Notes under the pieces: model-generated | Told to the model about the DNA's origin: nothing | Databases searched by the model: none | The model's input: the letters and a program-made list of their open reading frames with translations, nothing else | Assembly: GCF_018139625.1 (NCBI RefSeq) | Contig: NZ_JAGSOH010000018.1 | Location: 1 to 64,000, forward strand | Direction of reading: 5' to 3' | Source: Actinospica acidithermotolerans | GTDB lineage: Bacteria; Actinomycetota; Actinomycetes; Streptomycetales; Catenulisporaceae | Length of the DNA: 64,000 nt | Shown: positions 52,523-61,791 of the stretch, piece by piece | Position numbering within the stretch: the first letter of the stretch is position 1 | Layout of the letters: the number at the start of each line of letters is the position of its first letter | Position numbers and translations under genes: made by a program

Positions 52523-53601
52523 CCGCGTTCCCAGAAGCTCGGACCGACGGGCTGGTCGAAGCCGGCCTTGGCGACGAGGTAGCCGTCGGCGTTGACAGTG
52601 ATCGGAAGCTGCGGCAGCGAGCGCGCCGCCGGGCCGAAGACGACCCTGCCGTTGTCCGAGAGGTCGAACGTCGACTGGTGGCAGGGGCAGAGCATGTGGT
52701 GCGTCTGCTGCTCGTAGAGCTGCACCGGGCAGCCGACGTGCGTGCAGATCTTGGAGAAGGCCACGATGCCCTCGTAGCCCCAGTCGATCTCCTGCTGCGA
52801 CTTGATGTCGGCCGGATTCATCCGGACCAGCAGGATCGCCGACATCGTCATCATGTTGACCGCGTTGTCCCCGGCGGTGAGCACCGCGGCGGGGCTGGCG
52901 CTGACCAGCGTGCCGACCTGGAGGTCCTCGGGCTTGATGCCGCTGCCCTGGGTGCCGTCCAGCGAGATCGAGTTGTCGTTGATGATCAGCTCGCCCGCGG
53001 TCCACGCCGTCTGCCGCTGCGTCGTGCCGGGCAGCGGGCCGAGGTCGCGCAGGATCCACAGCGCCGGCAGCGGGAGCACCGCCATGGCGCCGATCAGCGT
53101 GCGGCGGATCAGCGGGCGCTGCTTCCAGGCGGAGTCCTCGAGGCCCTGCTGGAACTCGGCGGCCGCGACCGCCTTGTCCTCCGGGGTGGACTCGAGCAGG
53201 TGCCGCTCCTGCGGCAGCTCGACGTCCGTCATCAGGGTGCGGGCCCAGTAGATCGCGCCCGCGCCCATCGAGAACAGCGCCACGCCCAGGGTCAGGCCGA
53301 GCGCGAAGTTCGAGGCCGAGATCGCGCCGATCGGGAAGAAGTCCACGATCGTCGCGGTGTTGTTCGGGACCTCGGTGTAGCAGACCATGAACGCGATCGT
53401 CGCGAGCGCGGACAGGATGAACAGCCCGGCGACGATCCGCTCGGACTTCCTGGCCACCTTCTCGTCGATGTCGGTCAGCCGCGGCTGGTGCTCCGGCAGG
53501 CCGGGGTCGGCGAAGGGGTTCTCCGCGACCACGCCGTGGCCGTGCTCCTGCTCGACGGCGACCGAGCCGTGTCCCTCGTCGTGTGTCATGTCACCGCTCA
53601 T
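52519..53601 (-). CDS. qcrA: Cytochrome bc1 complex Rieske iron-sulfur subunit
   Basis: A 360-residue protein with three N-terminal membrane helices, as in actinobacterial QcrA, and the [2Fe-2S] Rieske motifs KICTHVGCPV and MLCPCHQSTF. An acidic, His-rich 40-residue N-terminus precedes the helices. It starts 2 bp after the qcrC stop and overlaps qcrB by 4 nt. It passes electrons from menaquinol to cytochrome c of QcrC. Confidence 0.97.
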   Translation of the reverse strand: MSGDMTHDEGHGSVAVEQEHGHGVVAENPFADPGLPEHQPRLTDIDEKVARKSERIVAGLFILSALATIAFMVCYTEVPNNTATIVDFFPIGAISASNFALGLTLGVALFSMGAGAIYWARTLMTDVELPQERHLLESTPEDKAVAAAEFQQGLEDSAWKQRPLIRRTLIGAMAVLPLPALWILRDLGPLPGTTQRQTAWTAGELIINDNSISLDGTQGSGIKPEDLQVGTLVSASPAAVLTAGDNAVNMMTMSAILLVRMNPADIKSQQEIDWGYEGIVAFSKICTHVGCPVQLYEQQTHHMLCPCHQSTFDLSDNGRVVFGPAARSLPQLPITVNADGYLVAKAGFDQPVGPSFWERG

Positions 53602-53603
53602 GG

Positions 53604-54458
53604 TTACTCCTTGCCTCCCTTCGCCCCGGTCGCGGCCTTGGCCTTGGCGACCCGCTCGGCGGAGGCCTTCGTAGTGTGGGCCGCGATCCAGACCGCGAAC
53701 AGCAGCAGCGCGATCAGACCGAACGTCCAGATGAACAGACCCTCGGACGTCGGGCCGAGTCGGCCGAGGCCGGCGCCGCCGTAGTTGGGCTCGTCACGCA
53801 TGGTGACGATGTACGAGATGATGGCCTGCTTCTCCATCGGGGAGATGACCGTGTCCGGGAAGTTCGGCATGTTCTGCGGGCCGGTCAGCATGGCCTCGTA
53901 GATGGCCTTCGGGTTGGTCTGCGTCAGCGACGGCGCGTACTTGCCGTCCGTCAGCGCGCCGCCCTCGCCCGCGAAGTTGTGGCACTGGGAGCAGGTGGTG
54001 CGGAACAGCACGCCGCCGAGCTGCACCAGGTTGTCGTCCACCTGGTACTTGCTGGAGTCGGGAACAGCCGGGCCGCCACCGAGCGAGTCGATGTACGCGG
54101 CCATCTCGTCGATCTGCTCCTGGGTGTAGAGCACGGCCTTCTTCTGGATCTGCGCGCCCGGCTGCTGGGCGGGCATGCGACCCGTGGAGACCTGGAAGTC
54201 GACCGCCGCCGCGCCGCTGCCGACCAGGCTGGGCCCGTAGCTCGAGCCCTCGGCGTTCTGACCGTGGCAGCTGGAGCAGGACGTCTCGTACAGCGCCTTG
54301 CCGTTGGCGATGGCCTGGGCGTTGCTGGTGCCGCTGTCGGCCGAGGCCGAATTCGGCGACAGGAACGCGGCGAAGAGGGTGCCCGCGAAAGCCAGTGCGA
54401 GCGCCAGGACGACGAACGCTGCCAGCGGGTGGCGTCGCCGTGTAGAGAGCGATTTCAC
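53604..54458 (-). CDS. qcrC: Cytochrome bc1 complex di-haem cytochrome c subunit
   Basis: A 284-residue protein with an N-terminal membrane anchor or signal (LAAFVVLALALAFAGTLFAA), two class I cytochrome c domains with CSSCHG and CSQCHN haem motifs, Met ligands in GRMPAQ and NMPNFPD, and a C-terminal anchor helix (IWTFGLIALLLFAVWIA). Two-haem QcrC replaces free cytochrome c in actinobacteria and hands electrons directly to the aa3 oxidase in a bc1-aa3 supercomplex. Order ctaE-qcrC-qcrA-qcrB. Confidence 0.97.
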   Translation of the reverse strand: MKSLSTRRRHPLAAFVVLALALAFAGTLFAAFLSPNSASADSGTSNAQAIANGKALYETSCSSCHGQNAEGSSYGPSLVGSGAAAVDFQVSTGRMPAQQPGAQIQKKAVLYTQEQIDEMAAYIDSLGGGPAVPDSSKYQVDDNLVQLGGVLFRTTCSQCHNFAGEGGALTDGKYAPSLTQTNPKAIYEAMLTGPQNMPNFPDTVISPMEKQAIISYIVTMRDEPNYGGAGLGRLGPTSEGLFIWTFGLIALLLFAVWIAAHTTKASAERVAKAKAATGAKGGKE

Positions 54459-54492
54459 GACTAGTGTCCCTAATGGAGCTTCTCGTCCGGAG

Positions 54493-55143
54493 TTACTTGA
54501 GCACGTAGATAACGAAGAACAGGCCGATCCACACCACGTCGACGAAGTGCCAGTAATACGACACGACGATCGCGGAGATCTCCTGGTCGTGGGTGAAGCG
54601 CTTGGCCTTGTAGGTGCGCATCAGCACCATCAGGAAGGCGAACAGACCACCCGTCACGTGCAGTCCGTGGAAGCCGGTCGCCAGGTAGAAGGCACTGGTC
54701 CACTGGTTCTCGGAGATCGGGTGACCGTCCTTGACCAGGGACGAGTACTCGAAGACCTGCAACGAGATGAACACGGCGCCGAGGATGAACGCGAGGATGT
54801 ACCACTCGCGCATGCCGTAGCGCCGGACGTTGAGGATCGAGCCGGTGCGCTTGACCTGGTGGCGCTCCGCCGCGAACACGCCGAACTGGCAGGGGAACGA
54901 GGACGAGACCAGGATGATCGTGTTGATCGTCGACAGGGTCACGTCCAGGTTGTCCGCGTTCGCCTTGAAGAACGCGTCCCCGGATACCGAGCGCAGGGTG
55001 AAGTAGATCGCGAACAGCGCCGCGAAGAACATCAGCTCGGAGGCCAGCCAGATGATCGTCCCGACGCTGACCAGGTTGGGCCTATTGGGCACCCGGTGCG
55101 CGGGTGCGGCTTGGGTTGCAGTTGCTGTCGCCACGGCCGCCAT
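54493..55143 (-). CDS. ctaE: Cytochrome c oxidase subunit III
   Basis: A 216-residue protein with five membrane helices of the actinobacterial aa3 oxidase subunit III. Typical stretches are [41 protein letters not shown] and [31 protein letters not shown] precedes the ATG at 55143. It is the promoter-proximal gene of the qcr operon rather than joined to ctaC-ctaD, as is normal in actinomycetes. Confidence 0.95.
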   Translation of the reverse strand: MAAVATATATQAAPAHRVPNRPNLVSVGTIIWLASELMFFAALFAIYFTLRSVSGDAFFKANADNLDVTLSTINTIILVSSSFPCQFGVFAAERHQVKRTGSILNVRRYGMREWYILAFILGAVFISLQVFEYSSLVKDGHPISENQWTSAFYLATGFHGLHVTGGLFAFLMVLMRTYKAKRFTHDQEISAIVVSYYWHFVDVVWIGLFFVIYVLK

Positions 55144-55431
55144 TATTGCCCCCTGCCGCCGAGCGGCCGTCGTCGGGGTACCCCTTTGGTGCGGGTGTCG
55201 CTGACGATCCTTCTAATGGCGGCTCTGAAACCGGGGATGATTAGTCCAAACGGGGAAGAAGCAGCGCAGCGCGACCGGCCCTGACCGCACATCAGCGGGC
55301 CCGGTACGGACGTGTCCCGCCGCCGGTTCCCGCGTTATCAGATCGTTAGGGCTGGTCTCCGCGCGAAGCCGGTCCTACGCTGGTCGCACGTGCGCGCACG
55401 ATTGGTGAGCCCTCAGAGTGGAGGCGTGTCC

Positions 55432-55923
55432 ATGTCCGCAGCAGCATTGTCTGCTCAGCCCGACACCGAAGGGTCGGCGGTGGGCGGGTCCACCGCCGCA
55501 GGCGGCCCGTCGAAGGCCCAGGTCAAGAGTCTGAAGGTCCTGCTCTACAGCGACGACGCCAGGGTGCGCGAGCACCTGCGGCTGGCCCTGGGGACCCGGC
55601 CCGACCCGTCGCTGCCCGAACTGGCCGTGGAGGACTTCGCCACCGCGCCCGCGCTGATCGCCCGGATGGACGCCTCGCTCAAGGGGCAGCGGGTGGACCT
55701 GGTCGTCCTGGACGGCGAGGCGGTGCCGGTCGGCGGGATGGGCCTGGCCAGGCAGCTCAAGGACGAGATCTACCGCTGCCCGCCGCTGCTGGTGCTCACC
55801 GGCCGCGCGCAGGACGGCTGGCTGGCCACCTGGGCCAGGGCCGACGCCGTCGTCTCGCACCCGGTCGACCCGGTCCGGCTCGCGGACGTGGCCGTCGGAC
55901 TGCTGCGCGCCCGCGTAGGCTGA
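55432..55923 (+). CDS. Receiver-like (CheY-fold) protein with altered active site
   Basis: A 163-residue protein. After a 30-residue Ala/Gly/Ser tail, a CheY-like fold runs from LKVLLYSDDARVREHLRLAL (acid pair) to VDLVVLDGEAVPVGGMGLAR (phospho-acceptor Asp), LLVLTGRAQDGWL (Thr) and ADAVVSHPVDPVRLADV. The conserved Lys before Pro in the last motif is His here. There is no output domain. GGAGGCGTGTCC precedes the ATG at 55432. It lies between ctaE and trpD and probably forms a unit with trpD, 60 bp downstream. A partner kinase is not nearby. Confidence 0.82.
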   Translation: MSAAALSAQPDTEGSAVGGSTAAGGPSKAQVKSLKVLLYSDDARVREHLRLALGTRPDPSLPELAVEDFATAPALIARMDASLKGQRVDLVVLDGEAVPVGGMGLARQLKDEIYRCPPLLVLTGRAQDGWLATWARADAVVSHPVDPVRLADVAVGLLRARVG

Positions 55924-55983
55924 TCCCGGCCCGGAGCGGACGGCTCCGGAACGGATGAGCTTACGGAAGGAGGGCCAGGAACG

Positions 55984-57045
55984 ATGACGGCAGTGGAGGG
56001 CACGCAGTCCTGGCCCGGAGTCCTCGGCGCCCTGATCCACCGCGAGGACCTGACCGCCGAGGCGACCGCCTGGGCGATGAACGAGATCATGAGCGGGGCG
56101 GCCACCCCGGCGCAGGTGGCCGCGTTCGCGGTCTCGCTGCGCGCCAAGGGCGAGACGGTCGCCGAGATCGAGGGCCTGGTCGCGGCGATGCTGGCACACG
56201 CCAACCTGATCGAGGTGCCCGGCCCCACGGTGGACGTGGTCGGCACCGGCGGCGACGGCGCCAAGACGGTCAACATCTCGACGATGTCCGCGATCGTGGC
56301 CGCGGGCGCCGGAGCCCGGGTCGTCAAGCACGGCAACCGGGCCGCCTCCTCGTCCTCGGGGGCGGCGGACGTGCTCGAGGAGCTCGGCGTGCGGCTGGAC
56401 CTGACGCCGCGACGGGTCGCCGAGGTGGCCGGGGAGGCCGGCATCACCTTCTGCTTCGCGCAGACCTTCCACCCCGCCTTCCGGCACGCCGGCCCGGTGC
56501 GCAGGGAGATCGGCGTGCCCACCGCCTTCAACGTGCTCGGCCCGCTGACCAACCCGGCCCAGGTGAAGGCGCAGGCCGTGGGCGTGGCCGACCGGCGGAT
56601 GGCCGGGGTGCTGGCCGGGGTGCTCGCACGGCGCGGCAACAGCGCCCTGGTCTTCCGCGGCGAGGACGGCCTCGACGAGCTGACCATCACCACCTCCTCC
56701 ACGGTGTGGACGGCGCACGCCGGAACGGTCACCGAGGAGTCCTTCGACCCGCGCGAGGTCGGCATCGGACTGGCCCCGATCGAGACCCTGCGCGGCGCGG
56801 ACGCGGCCTACAACGCGGGCGTGGCCCGCAAGCTGTTCGCCGGCGAGGCCGGACCGGTGCGCGACGCGGTGCTGCTCAACGCCGGGGCCACGCTCGCGGC
56901 GCTGGCGGCGCTGGACGTGCCGGAGGGCAAGCTCGCGCCGCTGGCGGAGCGCCTCGCCGAGGGCGTCGCGCGGGCCGCGCAATCGCTCGACACCGGCAGC
57001 GCGGCGGCGGTCCTGGACCGCTGGTCCGCGGCCACGCGCAAGTAA
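55984..57045 (+). CDS. trpD: Anthranilate phosphoribosyltransferase
   Basis: A 353-residue enzyme of the second tryptophan step. It shows [20 protein letters not shown] (diphosphate-binding GTGGD), [36 protein letters not shown] and [34 protein letters not shown] precedes the ATG. It uses the anthranilate made by the trpEG gene 30 kb away. The gene is not next to other trp genes, and no leader peptide was found. Its stop codon lies in a set of 24-bp tandem repeats. Confidence 0.95.
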   Translation: MTAVEGTQSWPGVLGALIHREDLTAEATAWAMNEIMSGAATPAQVAAFAVSLRAKGETVAEIEGLVAAMLAHANLIEVPGPTVDVVGTGGDGAKTVNISTMSAIVAAGAGARVVKHGNRAASSSSGAADVLEELGVRLDLTPRRVAEVAGEAGITFCFAQTFHPAFRHAGPVRREIGVPTAFNVLGPLTNPAQVKAQAVGVADRRMAGVLAGVLARRGNSALVFRGEDGLDELTITTSSTVWTAHAGTVTEESFDPREVGIGLAPIETLRGADAAYNAGVARKLFAGEAGPVRDAVLLNAGATLAALAALDVPEGKLAPLAERLAEGVARAAQSLDTGSAAAVLDRWSAATRK

Positions 57046-57118
57046 GGGCGCAAGCACTCCCGCGGGTGGGGGCGGAAGCGTTCCCGCAAGCGAGGGCGGA
57101 GGCAGTCCCGCGAGTAAG
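57042..57118. repeat. Three tandem 24-bp repeats at the trpD stop codon
   Basis: Units start at 57042, 57066 and 57090, with a partial fourth (GTAAG) at 57114. The pattern is GYRRGGGCGSAAGCRNTCCCGCRR. The first unit contains the trpD stop (TAA). Read on in the same frame, each unit would encode eight Arg/Ser/Lys-rich residues. Confidence 0.85.
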
Positions 57119-57136
57119 CAGGCATTGATACCCGTC

Positions 57137-57175
57137 GGCCCCCGGCGCCAAACCGGGGGCCGATTCTTATGACCG
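57137..57175 (+). terminator. trpD terminator
   Basis: GGCCCCCGG (57137-57145) pairs with CCGGGGGCC (57153-57161) across a 7-nt loop, followed by GATTCTTAT. Confidence 0.85.
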
Positions 57176-57231
57176 GTCGTGGTCCGGTCCGGTCCGATCC
57201 GCCCGCCGGATCCGGCCGGACAGGTTCGGAC

Positions 57232-57642
57232 TCAGCCGGAGAGCACCGCGCGCAGATCGTTCAGCCGCTGCTCGACCGCCGTGCGCTGGCCGGCGGTCGC
57301 CCACAGCGCCATCCACTCGCTCTCCGGCCCGCTGACCTTGTCCAGGGCGGCCAGCGCGAGCCGAGCCGAGTCCTGGTCGGTCAGCGGGCGGTGCAGGCTC
57401 AGCCACTCGTCCACGGACGGATTGCCGGTCGCGGCGCTGCGCGATCTGCCCGCCGCCACCAGGCCGGCCGCCGCGATGGCGAGGTGCCCCTCGTCCAGCT
57501 CGACCCGCCCGGGACGCTCGGCCACCGCGGCCAGCACCTCGCTCAGCTTCTTCAGCACCTGCTCGTCCGGGGTCTCCTCGATCTCGTCGAAGAAGTCCAT
57601 CGCGACGTCGTTGTCGAACGGCCCGACCTGCCAGGTACCCAT
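57232..57642 (-). CDS. DUF4259 domain protein
   Basis: A 136-residue protein starting with the family signature MGTWQVGPFDNDVAMDFFDE, followed by helices and a second conserved part (SEWMALWATAG). Function unknown; proteins of this family are often found in many copies near toxin-immunity or regulatory genes. It is convergent with trpD and stands alone between trpD and the L,D-transpeptidase gene. Confidence 0.87.
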   Translation of the reverse strand: MGTWQVGPFDNDVAMDFFDEIEETPDEQVLKKLSEVLAAVAERPGRVELDEGHLAIAAAGLVAAGRSRSAATGNPSVDEWLSLHRPLTDQDSARLALAALDKVSGPESEWMALWATAGQRTAVEQRLNDLRAVLSG

Positions 57643-57726
57643 AGCGCTCGCCTACCTCCGTCCCTTCCCCCCGTGCGTCACTGTGACGGTCCTTAGACGC
57701 AAGGTAACCGGGAATAGGCTGGTCCG

Positions 57727-59448
57727 CTATGCGGGAACGGGTTTCCCGTTGAGAGTGGGGCCGTACGCCGAACCCTTGACGAGGGTCGCCCAGTCGAGGG
57801 TGAACGTGCAGATGCCGTTGTCCACCGCGACCGTACGGGTGCGGCTGCCGTTGATGGTGACCACGTCGCCGTCGATGACCTTGTTGTAGAACCATTCGGC
57901 GTCCGCGGTACGGCAGTGCACGCAGCCGTGCGAGTCGTCGTTGGCCGAGCCGATGTCCGGGTCCCACGGCGCCGCGTGCACATACGTGCCGCTCCAGGTG
58001 ATCTGCGTGGCCCAGTTCACGAAGTCGTCGTAGACGTCCCCGCCGCCGTAGTTGCCCTTCATCTCGACCGGGTTGCCCTTGCCGAGCACGGCCATCGTGC
58101 CGGTGTAGGTCACGAAGGTCTCGCGGGTGGTCTGGCCCGTGTCGATCGGGAACGTGCGGATGACGGTGCCGTTCTCGTAGCAGGTCGCCTTGAAGGCGTC
58201 CTTGTCCACGATCAGGCGCAGGTCGCGGGAGCTTATGGTGAAGTCGTGCGAGGCGTAGTCCTCGACGCCGAACTGGTGCGAGCCGAGTCGGACGCCGTTG
58301 AGGTTGAAGGCTATGGAGACCTTCGTGTCGACCGGCCAGTAGGTCTCCGGACGCCAGTCCACGACCGCGCCCTCCGAGCCGTTCGACACCCAGTACCAGG
58401 CGCCCTTCACCGCAGGGGTCGACGTCACGACGCAGGCCTTCTCGAGCGCGGCCTGATACTCGGTCGGCACGTAGTTGGAGAAGGTCACCCGGATCGGCTG
58501 CCCGACCCCGACCGTGGAGCCGCGCGGCGGCACGACGGACTCGACGCCGAAGGTCGCGGAGGGCGCGAGAGTGTGGAACGAGACGTTCGAGGTGGCCGTC
58601 TTGCCCGCGGAGTTCTTGGCGACGACCGTGAGCGAGTAGCCGCTGTCCACGCCGAGGACGTTGTCGGACGTCCAGGAGCTGCCGTCGGTGGAGAGCGTGC
58701 CGCTGGTCTGCTGCTGCCCGGAGAGCGAGACCGACTCGATGGTGCCGCCGAGGACCCGCACGGTCACCGGCTTCGACGGGTCGACGCCAGTCGCTCCGTT
58801 CACCGGGACGGTGGTGATGGTGGGCAGCGGCACGGCCGGCGATGCGCTCGCGGAGCCCTTCCCGGCCTTCGTCGCACCGGCCGCCCCGGCGCCGCCGGTC
58901 CCGGACGCCGCCGGGGAGCCGGAGGCCGATCCGGTGGCCGCTATGGAGGCCGCCACGCCGCCGATGACGACCACGCCCACTCCCCCGGCCACCAGCAGCT
59001 TGCGACGGTCCATGAAGGCCGCCGCAGCGCCCCTGCCGGCCGCGGCGGGAGCGACGGGAGCGGCGGGAGCCTCGGGCATCTGGAGGGATTCCGGTTCCGG
59101 CGCGGGCGCGGGCGACGCGACCGGTCCGGCGACGGCGGCGACGGGCTCGTCCTCCGGCCCGGAAACGGCCTCAGCTTCGACTGCCGGCTCGGCCGCGGGC
59201 GCGGCTTCCGGCTCGGACTCCGGTACGGTTTCCTGCTCGCCCTCGTTCCTTTGAGCAGGTACTTCTACGTCCTCAGACTCCGCCGATTCCTCCGCAGCGG
59301 GCGTCTCCGCCTGCGCCCGTGGTTCGGGCTCCGCCTGCGGTTCGGGCTCCGCCTCTGGTTCGGGTTCCGCCTGTGGTTCGGGCTCCGGTTCCGACGACTC
59401 CGACGACTCCGCGTCTTGAGCCGACCGCTCGGCCTCGTTCTGCGCCAT
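57727..59448 (-). CDS. L,D-transpeptidase with Ig-like domains and long acidic tail
   Basis: A 573-residue cell-wall enzyme. Residues 1-135 are cytoplasmic and rich in Glu/Pro/Ala with EPEPQAEPEP-type repeats. A transmembrane helix follows (KLLVAGGVGVVVIGGVAASI, about 150-170). An Ala/Gly/Ser linker and two Ig-like domains (about 205-400) come next, then a YkuD catalytic domain with YVHAAPWDPD and SHGCVHCRTADAEWFY. The Cys of SHGCVHC is the nucleophile. It forms 3-3 cross-links in peptidoglycan, like LdtMt2. The layout resembles mycobacterial Ldts, but the cytoplasmic tail is longer than usual. Confidence 0.92.
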   Translation of the reverse strand: MAQNEAERSAQDAESSESSEPEPEPQAEPEPEAEPEPQAEPEPRAQAETPAAEESAESEDVEVPAQRNEGEQETVPESEPEAAPAAEPAVEAEAVSGPEDEPVAAVAGPVASPAPAPEPESLQMPEAPAAPVAPAAAGRGAAAAFMDRRKLLVAGGVGVVVIGGVAASIAATGSASGSPAASGTGGAGAAGATKAGKGSASASPAVPLPTITTVPVNGATGVDPSKPVTVRVLGGTIESVSLSGQQQTSGTLSTDGSSWTSDNVLGVDSGYSLTVVAKNSAGKTATSNVSFHTLAPSATFGVESVVPPRGSTVGVGQPIRVTFSNYVPTEYQAALEKACVVTSTPAVKGAWYWVSNGSEGAVVDWRPETYWPVDTKVSIAFNLNGVRLGSHQFGVEDYASHDFTISSRDLRLIVDKDAFKATCYENGTVIRTFPIDTGQTTRETFVTYTGTMAVLGKGNPVEMKGNYGGGDVYDDFVNWATQITWSGTYVHAAPWDPDIGSANDDSHGCVHCRTADAEWFYNKVIDGDVVTINGSRTRTVAVDNGICTFTLDWATLVKGSAYGPTLNGKPVPA

Positions 59449-59514
59449 GGCTCGCGTCCTCCCACTGTGACCCGCGGTGTCTATCCGCCCCCTGTCACGG
59501 CACAGCGTATGCAG

Positions 59515-59549
59515 TAAGGGCCGGTACGGAAATTCCGTACCGGCCCTTA
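59515..59549 (-). terminator. ctaF terminator
   Basis: A 17-bp perfect inverted repeat about a single central A (TAAGGGCCGGTACGGAA and its complement), 31 bp beyond the ctaF stop. It is the longest perfect stem seen in the window and may also work in the other direction. Confidence 0.85.
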
Positions 59550-59579
59550 GTGAGTTTCTGTTACGAAACTACGACCCGA

Positions 59580-59978
59580 TCAGTAGTGCTTGTTCTCGCC
59601 GCGGTAGTACTCGAACACGAATCCGTACACGCCGAACAGCGCGAACGGGGCGGCGAAGTAGACCAGCCAGAAGCCGACCGCGATCCCGAGGAACGCGGTG
59701 GCCAGCGACAGGCACAGCACCAGCGGCCAGTAGCTCGTCGGCGAGAAGAAGCCCTGCTCGCCCGAGCCCTCGTGCGGCTCGGCGTCGTCCCGGTCGTCCG
59801 GTCCGGGGCCGATCCGGCGCGAGGTGAAGTACAGGTAGTACGCGATCATGCCGGACAGGCCGGTGGCCATCACCAGCGCCGCCGTACCCGTCGGGTCGTG
59901 CGAGGTCCACCAGTAGACCGCGACCATGACGACGAGGAAGAGGCAGATGAAGAAGAACATCTTCGCCGTGACCTTCAT
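59580..59978 (-). CDS. ctaF: Cytochrome c oxidase subunit 4 (CtaF)
   Basis: A 132-residue actinobacterial-specific subunit IV with four hydrophobic segments (MFFFICLFLVVMVAVYW, TAALVMATGLSGMIAYYLYF, YWPLVLCLSLATAFLGIAVG, WLVYFAAPFALFGVYGF) and a C-terminal FEYYRGENKHY. It starts 7 bp after the ctaD stop and is the last gene of the ctaC-ctaD-ctaF operon. A strong terminator follows. Confidence 0.94.
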   Translation of the reverse strand: MKVTAKMFFFICLFLVVMVAVYWWTSHDPTGTAALVMATGLSGMIAYYLYFTSRRIGPGPDDRDDAEPHEGSGEQGFFSPTSYWPLVLCLSLATAFLGIAVGFWLVYFAAPFALFGVYGFVFEYYRGENKHY

Positions 59979-59985
59979 CGGACGA

Positions 59986-61791
59986 TCACTCCTCTCCGGA
60001 CTTCTCGGCGGACGGCTTGCCGCCGCCGGCCTTCTTGGCTGCCCGGCGCGCGGCCTTGGCCTCGGCGGCCTGCGCCTCGCGCTCCTTCATCAGGGCCTTC
60101 TTCGCGGAGTGGCCGCGCTCGCCGTTCTCGATCTCCATCAGCGCCACCTCGGGGTGGTGCAGGTCGAAGGCCGGGGACTCGGAGCGCACCCGCGGCAGCG
60201 AGTTGAAGTTGTGCCGCGGCGGCGGGCAGGAGGTCGCCCACTCCAGCGAGCGTCCCCAGCCCCACGGGTCGTCCACCGTGACGCGCTTGCCGGACTTCGC
60301 CGTCTTGTACACGTTGTACAGGAAGGGGAACATCGACAGCGCCAGCAGGTACGAGCCGATCGTGGAGATCGTGTTCAGCGTGGTCCAGTTGTTCGAGGCG
60401 AGGTAGGTCGCGTAACGACGCGGCATGCCCTCGGCGCCGAGCCAGTGCTGCACCAGGAACGTGGTGTGGAAGCCGATGAACAGCGTCCAGAAGTGGACCT
60501 TGCCGAGACGCTCGTCGAGCATCTTGCCCGTCCACTTGGGCCACCAGAAGTAGAACCCGGCGAACATCGCGAAGACCACGGTGCCGAAGAGCACGTAGTG
60601 GAAGTGCGCGACCACGAAGTACGAGTCCTGCACCGCGAAGTCGATCGGCGGCGAGGCCAGCATGACGCCGGTCAGACCGCCGAACAGGAACGTCACCAGG
60701 AAGCCGACGGACCACAGCAGCGGTGTGTCGAAGCTCAGCGAGCCGCGCCACATGGTGCCGACCCAGTTGAAGAACTTCACGCCCGTGGGCACCGCGATCA
60801 GGTAGGTCATGAACGCGAAGAACGGGAGCATGACCGCACCGGTGGTGAACATGTGGTGCGCCCACACGGTCACCGACAGGCCCGCGATGGACAGCGTCGC
60901 GAAGACCAGGCCGGAGTAGCCGAAGATCGGCTTGCGGCTGAAGACCGGGAAGATCTCGGAGACGATGCCGAAGAACGGCAGCGCGACGATGTACACCTCG
61001 GGATGGCCGAAGAACCAGAACAGGTGCTGCCACAGGATCGCGCCGCCGTTGGAGGCGTCGAAGATGTGCGCGCCGAGCCGGCGGTCGGCCTCCAGCGCGA
61101 ACAGCGCGGCGGCCAGCACCGGGAAGGCGAGCAGCACGAGGACCGAGGTCAGCAGGATGTTCCAGGTGAAGATCGGCATCCGGAACATCGTCATGCCGGG
61201 CATGCGCATGGTGATGATCGTCGTGATGAAGTTCACCGAGCCGAGGATCGTGCCGAAGCCGGACAGCGCCAGACCCATGATCCACATGTCGCCGCCGGCG
61301 CCGGGCGAGTGCACGGCGTTGGACAGCGGGGAGTAGGCGAACCAGCCGAAGTCGGCCGCGCCCTGCGGGGTCAGGAAGCCGCCGACGGCGATCAGCGAGC
61401 CGAACAGGAACAGCCAGTAGGCCACCATGTTCAGCCGCGGGAACGCGACGTCGGGCGAACCGATCTGCAGCGGCATGATCGCGTTCGCGAAGCCCGCGAA
61501 CAGCGGGGTCGCGAACATCAGCAGCATGATCGTGCCGTGCATCGTGAAGGCCTGGTTGTACTGCTCGGGCGAGAGCACGCTCAGACCCGGCCGGGCCAGC
61601 TGCGTGCGGATGAGCAGCGCGAGCAGACCGCCGAAGCCGAAGAAGATGCACGAGGTGATGAGGTACAGGAAGCCGATGACCTTGTGGTCGGTGGAGGTGA
61701 TCCACTTGACGAAGGTCTGCCCCGGCTGCCGGGTGCGGTACGCCGTCACCGAGGGGACGGAGGCGACCGCGGGATCGTTGACGGCCGTCAT
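59986..61791 (-). CDS. ctaD: Cytochrome c oxidase subunit I
   Basis: A 601-residue aa3 oxidase catalytic subunit with 12 membrane helices. Haem and CuB ligands are recognisable in [14 protein letters not shown] (low-spin haem His), [14 protein letters not shown] (His-Tyr cross-link), [14 protein letters not shown] (His-His) and [10 protein letters not shown] (His pair). A C-terminal Lys/Ala/Glu-rich tail of about 60 residues extends beyond the core. Its ATG overlaps the stop of ctaC by 4 nt. Confidence 0.97.
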   Translation of the reverse strand: MTAVNDPAVASVPSVTAYRTRQPGQTFVKWITSTDHKVIGFLYLITSCIFFGFGGLLALLIRTQLARPGLSVLSPEQYNQAFTMHGTIMLLMFATPLFAGFANAIMPLQIGSPDVAFPRLNMVAYWLFLFGSLIAVGGFLTPQGAADFGWFAYSPLSNAVHSPGAGGDMWIMGLALSGFGTILGSVNFITTIITMRMPGMTMFRMPIFTWNILLTSVLVLLAFPVLAAALFALEADRRLGAHIFDASNGGAILWQHLFWFFGHPEVYIVALPFFGIVSEIFPVFSRKPIFGYSGLVFATLSIAGLSVTVWAHHMFTTGAVMLPFFAFMTYLIAVPTGVKFFNWVGTMWRGSLSFDTPLLWSVGFLVTFLFGGLTGVMLASPPIDFAVQDSYFVVAHFHYVLFGTVVFAMFAGFYFWWPKWTGKMLDERLGKVHFWTLFIGFHTTFLVQHWLGAEGMPRRYATYLASNNWTTLNTISTIGSYLLALSMFPFLYNVYKTAKSGKRVTVDDPWGWGRSLEWATSCPPPRHNFNSLPRVRSESPAFDLHHPEVALMEIENGERGHSAKKALMKEREAQAAEAKAARRAAKKAGGGKPSAEKSGEE

